DNA from: an uncultured Enterococcus sp.
GTDB taxonomy: Bacteria > Bacillota > Bacilli > Lactobacillales > Enterococcaceae
NCBI RefSeq assembly: GCF_913775425.1
Contig: NZ_CAJYIS010000067.1
Location: forward strand, 1 to 63,095
Direction of reading: 5' to 3'
DNA length: 63,095 nt
Positions 40,183 to 48,531 of this stretch are shown in pieces. How positions within the stretch are numbered: the first letter of the stretch is position 1; each line of letters starts with the position of its first letter. The notes under the pieces are model-generated. The model was not told where the DNA came from. It saw only the letters and a program-made list of their open reading frames with translations, and searched no databases. The position numbers and the translations under genes are program-made.

Positions 40183-41055
40183 ATGAAGATTGGATTTATT
40201 GGAACAGGCGTCATGGGACAAGCGATGGCACAACATTTACTCGATGCAGGACACGAATTATTTGTCTTCAATCGTACAAAAGAAAAGACAGATCAACTTG
40301 TTACGAACGGTGCGATTTGGTGTGAAACGCCGCAAAAAATCAGCCAAGTAGCAGAGATTATTTGTACGATGGTGGGGTATCCAAAAGATGTCGAAGAGAT
40401 TTACTATGGTGAACAAGGTATCTTTGCTAGTGATCTTACAGAAAAGTTATTGATCGATTTTACGACGAGTACGCCTAAACTAGCTGAAAAAATCGCGCAA
40501 AGTGCCAAAAAAGTTGGTGCCCAAAGCTTGGATGCACCTGTGTCTGGTGGTGATCTAGGTGCGAAAAATGCGACCTTGACGATCATGGTCGGTGGCGAAC
40601 AATCGGCATTTGAACGCGCGTTGCCTTTGTTTAAACAAATCGGAAAAACTTATCAACTCCACGGAACAGCAGGAAAAGGTCAGCATACAAAAATGGCCAA
40701 TCAAATCATGATTGCGGGCACGATGACAGGAATGACAGAAATGTTAGTCTATGCCAATCGTGCAAATCTAGATTTGGAGAAAGTCATTGAAACATTAGGC
40801 GGTGGGAGTGCCAGTAACTGGTCGATGTTAAATTACGGTCCGCGTATTTTAAAAGAAGATTACACACCAGGATTTTTCGTGAAGCATTTTATTAAAGATT
40901 TAAAAATTGCACTGGATGAAGCCAAACGTATGAAACTTGAATTACCGGCTACCGCTCTAGCAACTAGCCTCTACGAACAGCTTGCGGACAAAGGTTTTGA
41001 AAATGATGGGACACAAGCGCTCATTAAACTTTATTGGCCAGACGGAAAAAAATAA
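40183..41055 (+). CDS. NAD(P)-dependent beta-hydroxyacid dehydrogenase (GlxR/HIBADH family)
   Basis: The 290-residue protein has the N-terminal Rossmann motif KIGFIGTGVMGQAMAQHLLDAGHELFVFNRT and the HIBADH signatures LDAPVSGGDLGAKNATLTIMVGG and GKGQHTKMANQIMIAGTM with the catalytic Lys. Members reduce tartronate semialdehyde, succinic semialdehyde or oxidise 3-hydroxyisobutyrate; the substrate is not resolvable here. The ATG at 40183 is preferred, 6 bases after GGAGGG; an ATG at 40177 abuts the ribosome binding site. Confidence 0.88.
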   Translation: MKIGFIGTGVMGQAMAQHLLDAGHELFVFNRTKEKTDQLVTNGAIWCETPQKISQVAEIICTMVGYPKDVEEIYYGEQGIFASDLTEKLLIDFTTSTPKLAEKIAQSAKKVGAQSLDAPVSGGDLGAKNATLTIMVGGEQSAFERALPLFKQIGKTYQLHGTAGKGQHTKMANQIMIAGTMTGMTEMLVYANRANLDLEKVIETLGGGSASNWSMLNYGPRILKEDYTPGFFVKHFIKDLKIALDEAKRMKLELPATALATSLYEQLADKGFENDGTQALIKLYWPDGKK

Positions 41056-41102
41056 GAAATGGCTGATTTTTTTGTCAAAATCAATGCAAGATAGCGTTGA
41101 TT

Positions 41103-41119
41103 CTGTTACAATGTAACAG
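41103..41119. promoter_or_regulatory. Palindrome overlapping the ykuJ -10
   Basis: CTGTTACA-A-TGTAACAG is a perfect inverted repeat around one base. It covers an extended -10 (TGTTACAAT) about 30 bases before ykuJ. It looks like an operator, but I cannot name the regulator. Confidence 0.5.
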
Positions 41120-41144
41120 AAACGAGGAAAGGGAGGATTGCTGA

Positions 41145-41375
41145 ATGAAAAGTTCGCAATTAGTCGCGATTATTAGACGTCTCGAAGCGATGATTGAAGC
41201 GCAAGATAATGAAGTACAAGTACGCCGTTTTGAAAAAGAAGGCGTTGAAAAGTGTACGGTAACGTATGACCGCACAACTGAAACATTTGAATTAACAGAA
41301 GCTGCATCGAATCAACCATATCAATTTGATAATGTAGATATCGTAGCAATGGAAATTTATGATTTAATTCAATAA
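41145..41375 (+). CDS. ykuJ: YkuJ family protein (DUF1797)
   Basis: The 76-residue protein matches YkuJ, a small conserved Firmicutes protein of known fold but unknown function. Conserved parts: LVAIIRRLEAMIEAQDNEVQVRRFEKEG at the N-terminus and TETFELTEAASNQPYQFDNVDIVAMEIYDLI at the C-terminus. GGGAGG precedes the ATG. It has its own promoter region with a palindrome and is followed by a terminator, so it stands apart from the fab operon that comes next. Confidence 0.88.
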   Translation: MKSSQLVAIIRRLEAMIEAQDNEVQVRRFEKEGVEKCTVTYDRTTETFELTEAASNQPYQFDNVDIVAMEIYDLIQ

Positions 41376-41381
41376 AAGAAA

Positions 41382-41422
41382 AAAGAAAATGAGCAAGCTA
41401 AGCGAACTCGTTTTCTTTTTTT
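41382..41422 (+). terminator. Terminator after ykuJ
   Basis: AAAGAAAATGAG pairs with CTCGTTTTCTTT (one mismatch) across a 13-base loop, followed by T. Confidence 0.75.
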
Positions 41423-41482
41423 ATCAAAAAATAAAGAATATCTGTTTTTTTGTGCTGCTTTCTGAAAAAATAAAAAAACTAC

Positions 41483-41543
41483 TTGCATTTTCTCTTTCTG
41501 TAATTTATAGTTTGATTATCAAATCATTTGATAATCAAACTAT
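41483..41543 (+). promoter_or_regulatory. fabT promoter and double FabT operator
   Basis: TTGCAT (41483-41488), a 17-base spacer and TATAGT (41506-41511) form the promoter. A perfect 37-base palindrome covers 41507-41543: ATAGTTTGATTATCAAAT, a central C, and its exact reverse complement. Each half holds a FabT-type box (TTTGATTATCAAA / TTTGATAATCAAA). It sits on the -10, ideal for repression of the operon by FabT with acyl-ACP. Confidence 0.9.
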
Positions 41544-41558
41544 CCGGGTGGCGAAGTC

Positions 41559-41999
41559 ATGAGTGAAAATTTTGAACAAATTAATGATCTTCTAGTTGAA
41601 GTATTCAATGATATCTTGGTCATTGAAGAGTCAGAATTAAAAAAATCACAATTTAATGACTTGTCGATCACTGAAATGCATACGATTGAAGCTGTGGGCA
41701 TGTATAAAAAGAAAACGACCACAGAAGTTGCACGTGAACTATCGGTTACAGTAGGTACGCTTACGATTGCCGTCAATCGTTTAGTCAAAAAAGGATATGT
41801 CGAACGAATTCGTAGTGAAGACGATCGACGTGTGGTTAAATTAGGTTTGACGAAAAAAGGAAAATTGCTTTACCGTGTTCATCAACATTTTCACCGCGAA
41901 ATGATTCGCTCTGTCGTAAAGGGAATGGATAAAGATGAAGTTTCAGCGTTATTACAAGCGCTAGATAGCTTGCATAACTTTTTGCAAGAATACAAGTGA
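41559..41999 (+). CDS. fabT: Fatty acid biosynthesis repressor FabT (MarR family)
   Basis: FabT is the MarR-type repressor of the fab operon; long-chain acyl-ACP enhances DNA binding. The 146-residue protein has the winged helix: LSITEMHTIEAVGMYKKKTTTEVARELSVTVGTLTIAVNRLVKKGYVERIRSEDDRRVVKLGLTKKG. It is the first gene of the operon and is preceded by the double palindromic operator, so it represses itself and the genes downstream. Its stop is directly followed by fabH. Confidence 0.95.
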   Translation: MSENFEQINDLLVEVFNDILVIEESELKKSQFNDLSITEMHTIEAVGMYKKKTTTEVARELSVTVGTLTIAVNRLVKKGYVERIRSEDDRRVVKLGLTKKGKLLYRVHQHFHREMIRSVVKGMDKDEVSALLQALDSLHNFLQEYK

Positions 42000-42008
42000 G
42001 TGGACGAA

Positions 42009-42971
42009 ATGACGAAATATGGACGAATCGTGGCGAGTGCTAGTTATACACCAGAACAGATTGTCACAAATGATGATCTAGCGCAAAAAATGGATACTAG
42101 TGACGAGTGGATCTATTCTCGAACTGGGATCAAGCAACGCCATATTGCTACAACAGAAAATACTTCTGATTTGTGTATAAAAGTGGCCGAAAAACTACTT
42201 GATGAAGCAAATCTAACACCGGATGCTCTCGATTTTATTATTGTAGCGACCATGTCACCTGATTTTCAGACTCCCTCTGTGGCGAGTATGGTGCAAGGAG
42301 CGGTAGGAGCAACAAAAGCATTTGCTTTTGATATGAGTGTTGCGTGTTCTGGTTTTGTCTATGGTTTGTCGATTGCCGACAAATTGATTCAAGGCGGAGC
42401 AACCTGCGGATTAGTTATCGGTGGGGAAGTATTATCGAAAATGGTCGACTGGCAAGATCGCTCAACTGCAGTGTTGTTTGGTGATGGAGCTGGTGGGATC
42501 GTGTTAGAAGCAAGTACGCAAAAAATGATTTTAATCGATGACCTACATTCAGATGGGACACGTTTTGATGCGTTGACTTCTGGCTGTGTCACGACAGATA
42601 ATCAATTAAAACAAGCCAAACAATTGTCTCCGTTACAAATGAATGGCCGTGCGATCTTTGATTTTGCAACTCGTGAAGTAATGGCTTCGACGAAGGCGAT
42701 GCTAGGTGACCAACTGGCTTCTGTCGATTACTTTTTATTGCATCAAGCCAATTCACGTATCTTAGATATTTTCGCACGTAAATTAAAAGTACCAAGAGAA
42801 CGTTTTTTACAAAACATGCAAAATTATGGAAATACATCGGCAGCGACTATTCCATTATTATTGGATGAGGCAATCAAAGCGGGTACCATTACGCTTGGTA
42901 GTCAACAAAAAATAGTGATGACTGGTTTTGGCGGTGGATTAACTTGGGGTAACTTATTACTCGAAGTATAA
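42009..42971 (+). CDS. fabH: 3-oxoacyl-ACP synthase III
   Basis: FabH starts fatty-acid synthesis by condensing acetyl-CoA with malonyl-ACP. The 320-residue protein shows the active-site Cys in DMSVACSGFVYGLS, His in LLHQANSRILD and Asn in NYGNTSAATIP, and the DTSDEWIYSRTGI opening. The ATG at 42009 is chosen, with a GTG at 42000 (directly after the fabT stop) as the alternative. FabT and FabH are translationally close, as in E. faecalis and streptococci. Confidence 0.95.
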   Translation: MTKYGRIVASASYTPEQIVTNDDLAQKMDTSDEWIYSRTGIKQRHIATTENTSDLCIKVAEKLLDEANLTPDALDFIIVATMSPDFQTPSVASMVQGAVGATKAFAFDMSVACSGFVYGLSIADKLIQGGATCGLVIGGEVLSKMVDWQDRSTAVLFGDGAGGIVLEASTQKMILIDDLHSDGTRFDALTSGCVTTDNQLKQAKQLSPLQMNGRAIFDFATREVMASTKAMLGDQLASVDYFLLHQANSRILDIFARKLKVPRERFLQNMQNYGNTSAATIPLLLDEAIKAGTITLGSQQKIVMTGFGGGLTWGNLLLEV

Positions 42972-43005
42972 AAAATAAAACAAACAATATTTGGAGGAAT
43001 TATTC

Positions 43006-43230
43006 ATGGTATTCGAAAAAATTCAAGCAATCGTAGCAGAAGAGTTAGGTAAAGAAAAAGACGAGATCCAATTAACAACAAACATTCAAGAAGATCTAGA
43101 AGCAGATAGCTTAGATTTATTCCAAATCATCAACGAAATCGAAGATGAGTTTGACGTGAAAATCGAAACTGAAGATGGAATCAAAACAGTTGAAGATTTA
43201 GTGAAATACGTAGAAGCACAACAAGCATAA
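43006..43230 (+). CDS. acpP: Acyl carrier protein
   Basis: ACP carries growing acyl chains on a phosphopantetheine arm. The 74-residue acidic protein has the attachment Ser in [25 protein letters not shown] at 42993-42997 supports the ATG at 43006; an upstream TTG frame overlaps the ribosome binding site. In enterococci and streptococci fabK normally comes next, but here fabD follows after 60 bases. Confidence 0.96.
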   Translation: MVFEKIQAIVAEELGKEKDEIQLTTNIQEDLEADSLDLFQIINEIEDEFDVKIETEDGIKTVEDLVKYVEAQQA

Positions 43231-43237
43231 TACATGA

Positions 43238-43265
43238 GAGGCTGGGCGAAAGCCTGGCTTTTCTT
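43238..43265 (+). promoter_or_regulatory. Small hairpin with T tract where fabK is expected
   Basis: AGGCT and AGCCT form a 5-base stem around GGGCGAA, followed by GGCTTTTCTT. It could be a weak attenuator that tunes acpP against the downstream genes. Its opening GAGGCTGGG resembles the start of the dispersed repeat (GAGGCTGTG). Only this short segment separates acpP from fabD. Confidence 0.4.
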
Positions 43266-43290
43266 ATTGGAAAGAGAAAGGGGAATATTC

Positions 43291-44220
43291 ATGTCAACTG
43301 CCTTTTTATTCAGTGGTCAAGGCGCACAATATGAGGGAATGGGAAAAGAACTCTATGAAGCATATCCAGTTGTTCGCGAGACATTTGATGAAGCAAGTGA
43401 TACGTTAGGCTATGACGTTGCCGCGTTATGTTTTGAACCAAATGATCGTTTGAATTTAACCGAATATACACAACCTGCTATTTTGACCGTGAGTACAGCC
43501 TTTTTAAGGGCAGCCAACCAAGAAGGGTTGCATCCAGATGCTGTGTTGGGACTAAGTTTAGGTGAATATACGGCACTTGTCGCAAGTGGGGCATTACCAT
43601 TTGCCACTGCAGTAGATCTTGTGAAAAAACGTGGACGATTTATGACACAAGCCGCACCATTTGGATCGGGTAAAATGGTCGCTGTGATGAATGCAGCAGT
43701 CGAAGAGATCGAAAAATCGTGTCAAGAAGCTAGCGAAATGACCGGAAAAATCGTCGTGCCTGCCAATTACAATACACCACAACAGATCGTTATTGGTGGC
43801 GAAGTCGAAGCTGTCGATCAAGCAGTAGTATTGTTACAAGAAAAAGGTGTTCGCCGCATGATCCCCCTAAACGTTAGCGGACCATTCCATACACCAATCT
43901 TAGCGCCAGCGGCAACACAACTGGCACAAGAACTCGCGCAAATCGCATTTTCAGAAATGAAGCTTCCGGTGATCGCCAATACCACGGCTAAAGTGATGAA
44001 GCAAGATCAAATCAAAGAATTGTTAGAACGCCAAGTGATGTCACCTGTTCGTTTTTACGAAAGTATTGCGACGTTACAAGATTTAGGTGTTACCAATTAT
44101 ATCGAAGTTGGTCCAGGAAAAGTCTTAAGTGGCTTCTTGAAAAAAATCGATAAAACACTAGTCAGTGAACGAATCGAAGATCAAGCAACTTTGAAACAAA
44201 CATTAGAAGTATTTCAATAG
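43291..44220 (+). CDS. fabD: Malonyl-CoA:ACP transacylase
   Basis: FabD moves malonyl from CoA to ACP. The 309-residue protein has FLFSGQGAQYEGMGKELYE, the nucleophile Ser in GLSLGEYTAL, the conserved Arg in KKRGRFMTQAAP and the His in VSGPFHTPIL. The ATG at 43291 follows AAAGGGG; the longer frame from 43234 has no support. The next gene, fabG, starts 9 bases later. Confidence 0.96.
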   Translation: MSTAFLFSGQGAQYEGMGKELYEAYPVVRETFDEASDTLGYDVAALCFEPNDRLNLTEYTQPAILTVSTAFLRAANQEGLHPDAVLGLSLGEYTALVASGALPFATAVDLVKKRGRFMTQAAPFGSGKMVAVMNAAVEEIEKSCQEASEMTGKIVVPANYNTPQQIVIGGEVEAVDQAVVLLQEKGVRRMIPLNVSGPFHTPILAPAATQLAQELAQIAFSEMKLPVIANTTAKVMKQDQIKELLERQVMSPVRFYESIATLQDLGVTNYIEVGPGKVLSGFLKKIDKTLVSERIEDQATLKQTLEVFQ

Positions 44221-44229
44221 GAGGTTTCC

Positions 44230-44967
44230 ATGGAATTACAAGGAAAGAATGCATTCATTACAGGGAGTACACGCGGTATTGGTTTAGAAATCGCCAGAGC
44301 GTTTGCTAAACAAGGAATGAATATCGTATTAAATGGACGTGGAGCAGTTTCTGAAGAACTAATCGCAGAAATTACCGCTCATGGCGTAAACTGTGTAGCC
44401 GTTTCAGGCGATATCTCAGATTTTGAATCAGCTGGTCGTATGATCAATGAAGCCGAAGAAAAATTAGGCAAACTAGCTGTTTTGGTCAATAATGCAGGAA
44501 TTACCAATGATAAATTGATGTTACGTATGTCAAGTGAAGACTTTGAACAAGTAATCAAAGTCAATCTGACAGGCACGTTTAATATGACCCAACATGTTTT
44601 GAAAAAATTTATGAAACAACGTGAAGGGGCCATCATCAACTTATCAAGTGTTTCTGGTTTGATGGGAAATGTCGGACAAGCGAACTATGCAGCGAGTAAA
44701 GCAGGTGTCATTGGGTTTACCAAAACAGTAGCACGTGAAGCGGCACCTCGTGGCATTACATGTAACGCAATCGCACCAGGCTTTATTAAAACAGATATGA
44801 CCGATGTATTATCTGATAAAGTCAAAGAGCAAATGCTACAAACGATTCCGTTACAAGCATTTGGTTCAGTAGAAGCTGTTGCGGATACTGCTGTCTTTTT
44901 AGCAAAAAATTCATATATCACAGGCCAAGTTATCAATGTCGATGGCGGCCTAGTCATGAACGGATAG
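44230..44967 (+). CDS. fabG: 3-oxoacyl-ACP reductase
   Basis: FabG reduces 3-oxoacyl-ACP with NADPH. The 245-residue short-chain dehydrogenase has the cofactor loop TGSTRGIGLEIA, NNAGIT, the catalytic Ser in INLSSVSG, and Tyr-x3-Lys in QANYAASKAG, followed by the C-terminal NVDGGLVMNG. AGGAGG precedes the ATG. It sits in the usual fabD-fabG-fabF order. Confidence 0.97.
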   Translation: MELQGKNAFITGSTRGIGLEIARAFAKQGMNIVLNGRGAVSEELIAEITAHGVNCVAVSGDISDFESAGRMINEAEEKLGKLAVLVNNAGITNDKLMLRMSSEDFEQVIKVNLTGTFNMTQHVLKKFMKQREGAIINLSSVSGLMGNVGQANYAASKAGVIGFTKTVAREAAPRGITCNAIAPGFIKTDMTDVLSDKVKEQMLQTIPLQAFGSVEAVADTAVFLAKNSYITGQVINVDGGLVMNG

Positions 44968-44983
44968 AAAAGGAGCATTCAAA

Positions 44984-46225
44984 ATGAATCGAGTAGTCAT
45001 TACAGGTTATGGTGTTGTCTCTCCAATCGGGAACGACCCGGAAGCCTTTTTATCAAGTTTAAAAGAAGGTAAAAATGGAATTGGTCCAATCACAAAATTT
45101 GACGCTGAAGATACGGGCGTACATGTTGCCGGTGAAGTCAAAGATTTTCCATTAGAAAAATACTTTACGAAAAAAGATACAAAACGTATGGAAATGTTTT
45201 CGATTTACGGCATCCATGCGTCACTAGATGCAATGGAAATGGCTGCTTTAAAAGCAGAAAATATTAATGCCGATCGTTTTGGTGTTATCGTAGGTTCTGG
45301 TATCGGTGGATTACCAACGATCCAAGATCAAGTAACACGTATGAACGACAAAGGCCCACAACGCGTGTCACCAATGTTCGTGCCATTATCTATCGTCAAC
45401 ATGGTATCAGGAAACATTTCGATGCGTGTGGGTGCAAAAGGTATTAGCTATTCACCTGTTACCGCATGTGCAACTGGTACAAACGCAATTGGTGAAGCGT
45501 ATCGTAATATCAAACATGGCTATTCTGACGTGATTTTAGCCGGTGGATCAGAAGCAACGATTTGTGAAATCGGAATTGCTGGATTTGCCTCATTAACGGC
45601 TTTGAGCAAAGAAGAAGATCCAAACAAAGCTTCGATACCATTTGATAAAGACCGTAATGGTTTTGTTATGGGTGAAGGTGCTGGAGTCTTGGTTTTAGAA
45701 TCTCTAGAACATGCTCAAGCACGTGGCGCAAACATTTTAGGTGAAGTTGTAGGATATGGCTCAACTAGTGATGCTTACCATATGACAGCGCCAAACCCTG
45801 ATGGTTCAGGTGCCGGTAAAGCAATCAAATTAGCCTTAGAAGAAGCAGCGATCACTCCAGATCAAGTAGGCTATATCAATGCGCATGGTACAAGTACACC
45901 AACCAATGATGGAGCAGAAGCAACTGCTATCAAATATGGTTTAGGTGAAGGCTATATGAATACGTATGTAAGTAGTACAAAATCAATGACAGGCCACTTA
46001 TTAGGGGCTGCAGGTGGTGTAGAAGCGGTAGCGACACTATTAGCTTTACAACACCAATTTATCCCACCAAATATCAATGTTACCGAACAAGATCCAAGCA
46101 TTGAATTGAATGTGGTAAAAAATCAAAGTATCGATGCAACATTTGACTATGCATTAAGTGATTCACTAGGTTTTGGTGGTCATAATGCTGTAATTCTAAT
46201 GAAGAAATGGGAGGAAGAAGCGTGA
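44984..46225 (+). CDS. fabF: 3-oxoacyl-ACP synthase II
   Basis: FabF elongates acyl-ACP with malonyl-ACP. The 413-residue protein has the active-site Cys in SPVTACATGTNAIGEA, the His pair in INAHGTSTPTND and STKSMTGHLLGAAGG, and the Gly-rich SLGFGGHNAV end. AAAGGAG precedes the ATG. Its TGA overlaps the GTG start of accB by 2 bases, so the two are coupled. Confidence 0.97.
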   Translation: MNRVVITGYGVVSPIGNDPEAFLSSLKEGKNGIGPITKFDAEDTGVHVAGEVKDFPLEKYFTKKDTKRMEMFSIYGIHASLDAMEMAALKAENINADRFGVIVGSGIGGLPTIQDQVTRMNDKGPQRVSPMFVPLSIVNMVSGNISMRVGAKGISYSPVTACATGTNAIGEAYRNIKHGYSDVILAGGSEATICEIGIAGFASLTALSKEEDPNKASIPFDKDRNGFVMGEGAGVLVLESLEHAQARGANILGEVVGYGSTSDAYHMTAPNPDGSGAGKAIKLALEEAAITPDQVGYINAHGTSTPTNDGAEATAIKYGLGEGYMNTYVSSTKSMTGHLLGAAGGVEAVATLLALQHQFIPPNINVTEQDPSIELNVVKNQSIDATFDYALSDSLGFGGHNAVILMKKWEEEA

Positions 46226-46713
46226 ACTTCTCAGAAATTAAAGAAATCGTAGCCTTAATCAATCAATCCAACTTAACGGAATTCCATGTGAAGGACCAAC
46301 AATTTGAATTGTATTTAAATAAAAATGCACAAGCACAAAAAACAATGAGCGAAGCGCCTGTAAGTGCACCAGTTCAAGCACCAGCACCAGTAGTAACACC
46401 TACAGCAACATCTACAGCGACACCTGAAGCAGCTCCAGTAGTAGAAGCAGCAACAGAAGTAGAAGACACTACAGGTAAAGAAATTACTTCTCCGTTAGTT
46501 GGTGTAGCTTACCTTAAACCAAGTCCAGATAAAGCCAACTTCAAACAAGTCGGCGATACAGTGAAAAAAGGTGACGTATTGTGTATCTTAGAAGCGATGA
46601 AAGTGATGAATGAAATCGTCAGTGACGTCGATGGGACAATTTCAGCGATCTTAATTGAAAATGAAGCAGTTGTTGAATACGGTCAACCATTATTCCGCGT
46701 GAGAGAAGGGTAA
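46222..46713 (+). CDS. accB: Biotin carboxyl carrier protein of acetyl-CoA carboxylase
   Basis: AccB carries carboxybiotin between AccC and AccDA. The 163-residue protein has an N-terminal helical part, an Ala/Pro-rich linker (about 45-85), and the biotinyl domain with the Lys of [17 protein letters not shown]. The start is GTG at 46222 inside the fabF stop; GGGAGG lies 8 bases upstream. The longer frame from 46207 would cover the ribosome binding site. Confidence 0.95.
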   Translation: MNFSEIKEIVALINQSNLTEFHVKDQQFELYLNKNAQAQKTMSEAPVSAPVQAPAPVVTPTATSTATPEAAPVVEAATEVEDTTGKEITSPLVGVAYLKPSPDKANFKQVGDTVKKGDVLCILEAMKVMNEIVSDVDGTISAILIENEAVVEYGQPLFRVREG

Positions 46714-46717
46714 AGTT

Positions 46718-47146
46718 ATGACAAGTCTAAACATTCAAGAAATCAAAGAAATCATTCCACATCGTTATCCGATGCTACTGATCGATCGTGTTGAAGAGAT
46801 CGTAGCAGGAGAAAAAGTTATCGCAAAGAAAAACGTGACAATCAATGAGCCATTTTTCCAAGGCCATTTCCCTCATGAACCAGTAATGCCAGGTGTGTTA
46901 ATTGTAGAAGCAATGGCACAAGCAGGGGCGGTAGCATTATTATCGATTGAAGAATTCAAAGGAAAAACAGCGTACTTTGGCGGAATCGATAAAGCAAAAT
47001 TCCGTAAAAAAGTGACACCAGGCGATACCTTGATGTTAGAAGTTGAGATTTTAAAAGTAAAATCAAACGCCGGCATCGGAAAAGGTGTAGCGAAAGTCGA
47101 CGGTAAAAAAGTAGCCGAGGCTGAATTAACCTTTATGATTGGATAG
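46718..47146 (+). CDS. fabZ: 3-hydroxyacyl-ACP dehydratase FabZ
   Basis: FabZ dehydrates 3-hydroxyacyl-ACP to the trans-2-enoyl product. The 142-residue hot-dog protein has [14 protein letters not shown], the catalytic His in [25 protein letters not shown] with its Glu, and [13 protein letters not shown]. It lies between accB and accC as in other Lactobacillales operons. Enterococci can also have a second enzyme, FabN, which would be elsewhere in the genome. Confidence 0.96.
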   Translation: MTSLNIQEIKEIIPHRYPMLLIDRVEEIVAGEKVIAKKNVTINEPFFQGHFPHEPVMPGVLIVEAMAQAGAVALLSIEEFKGKTAYFGGIDKAKFRKKVTPGDTLMLEVEILKVKSNAGIGKGVAKVDGKKVAEAELTFMIG

Positions 47147-47154
47147 GTGAAAAC

Positions 47155-48519
47155 ATGTTTTCGAAAATTTTAATTGCCAACCGTGGTGAAATTGCAGTTC
47201 GTATTATTCGTGCTTGTCGCGAATTAGGGATTCGCACGGTTGCTGTTTACTCTCAAGCAGATCGCGATGCGCTTCATGCAGAACTTGCAGATGAGGCGAT
47301 TTGTATTGGACCTGCTAAAGCAGTAGACTCTTATTTGAATGTCAAACAAATTCTAAGTGCGGCTATTTTAACGAAAGCTGAAGCGATTCATCCAGGTTTT
47401 GGTTTTTTATCTGAAAATAGTCAGTTTGCTGAGATGTGTGAAGAATGCAATATTACGTTTATTGGACCAAAAAGCAAAACAATCGATGAGATGGGAAATA
47501 AAATCCATGCGCGTCAATTGATGATGGATGCAAATGTTCCGGTTATTCCAGGAAGTCATGGTTCATTGAGCAGTATTGAAGAAGCGATGACACTTGCTGA
47601 AGAAATCGGCTTTCCAGTAATGCTAAAAGCAGCAGCTGGTGGAGGCGGAAAAGGAATTCGCAAAGTGATGACAGCTGAAGAGTTGCCAAAACATTTTGAT
47701 TCAGCTCAACAAGAAGCAAAAGCCGCTTTTGGGAATGACGAGATGTATATGGAAAAAATCGTCTATCCAGCACGTCATATCGAAGTGCAGATCTTAGCAG
47801 ATAACTTTGGAAATGTCATCCATTTAGGTGAACGTGATTGTTCTTTACAACGTAATAACCAAAAAGTGCTTGAAGAATCTCCTTCTGTTGTCATTACAGC
47901 AAAAGAACGTGCACACTTAGGTGAAATCGGAGTACGTGCAGCCAAAGCAGTGAATTATCAAAATGCGGGTACGATTGAATTTTTACGCGATGAAGAAGGA
48001 AACTTCTACTTTATGGAAATGAATACGCGTATCCAAGTGGAGCATCCAGTAACAGAGATGGTGACAGGAATCGATATCGTCAAAAAACAAATCGAAGTCG
48101 CAAACGGCGAACCTTTAGGCATCACGCAAGAGGAAGTCACATTTACTGGTCATGCGATCGAATGCCGAATCAATGCAGAAAATCCAGCATTTAATTTCGC
48201 ACCATCACCAGGTAAAATCAAAAACTTGTTATTGCCTGCAGGTGGGATGGGATTACGTGTCGATAGTGCGATGTATTCAGGATACTCGATCCCTCCATTT
48301 TATGATTCAATGATCGCCAAAGTGATCGTTCATGGCAATTCTCGTTTTGAAGCATTGATGAAAATGCAACGTGCATTGACAGAACTTGTAACAGATGGTG
48401 TAGTGACTAATGCTGAATTTCAAATGGATCTAATCAGCCATCCGAATGTGATCGCTGGGGATTACACGACAGCATTTTTACAAGAAGACTTTTTACCAAA
48501 CTGGAAACCTGAAGAATAG
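47155..48519 (+). CDS. accC: Biotin carboxylase subunit of acetyl-CoA carboxylase
   Basis: AccC carboxylates the biotin on AccB with bicarbonate and ATP. The 454-residue ATP-grasp protein starts MFSKILIANRGEIAVRIIRACRELGI and has the Gly-rich KAAAGGGGKGIRKV loop, HLGERDCSLQRNNQKVLEESP and FMEMNTRIQVEHPVTEMVTGIDIV. The length is normal. Short spacings on both sides (8 and 12 bases) keep it in the operon. Confidence 0.97.
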   Translation: MFSKILIANRGEIAVRIIRACRELGIRTVAVYSQADRDALHAELADEAICIGPAKAVDSYLNVKQILSAAILTKAEAIHPGFGFLSENSQFAEMCEECNITFIGPKSKTIDEMGNKIHARQLMMDANVPVIPGSHGSLSSIEEAMTLAEEIGFPVMLKAAAGGGGKGIRKVMTAEELPKHFDSAQQEAKAAFGNDEMYMEKIVYPARHIEVQILADNFGNVIHLGERDCSLQRNNQKVLEESPSVVITAKERAHLGEIGVRAAKAVNYQNAGTIEFLRDEEGNFYFMEMNTRIQVEHPVTEMVTGIDIVKKQIEVANGEPLGITQEEVTFTGHAIECRINAENPAFNFAPSPGKIKNLLLPAGGMGLRVDSAMYSGYSIPPFYDSMIAKVIVHGNSRFEALMKMQRALTELVTDGVVTNAEFQMDLISHPNVIAGDYTTAFLQEDFLPNWKPEE

Positions 48520-48531
48520 GAGGAATGACGC

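Noticed and set aside
41455-41472. CodY box before fabT (TTTCTGAAAA core)
   Set aside because: At least five mismatches to the 15-base consensus, and it is not positioned well against the promoter.
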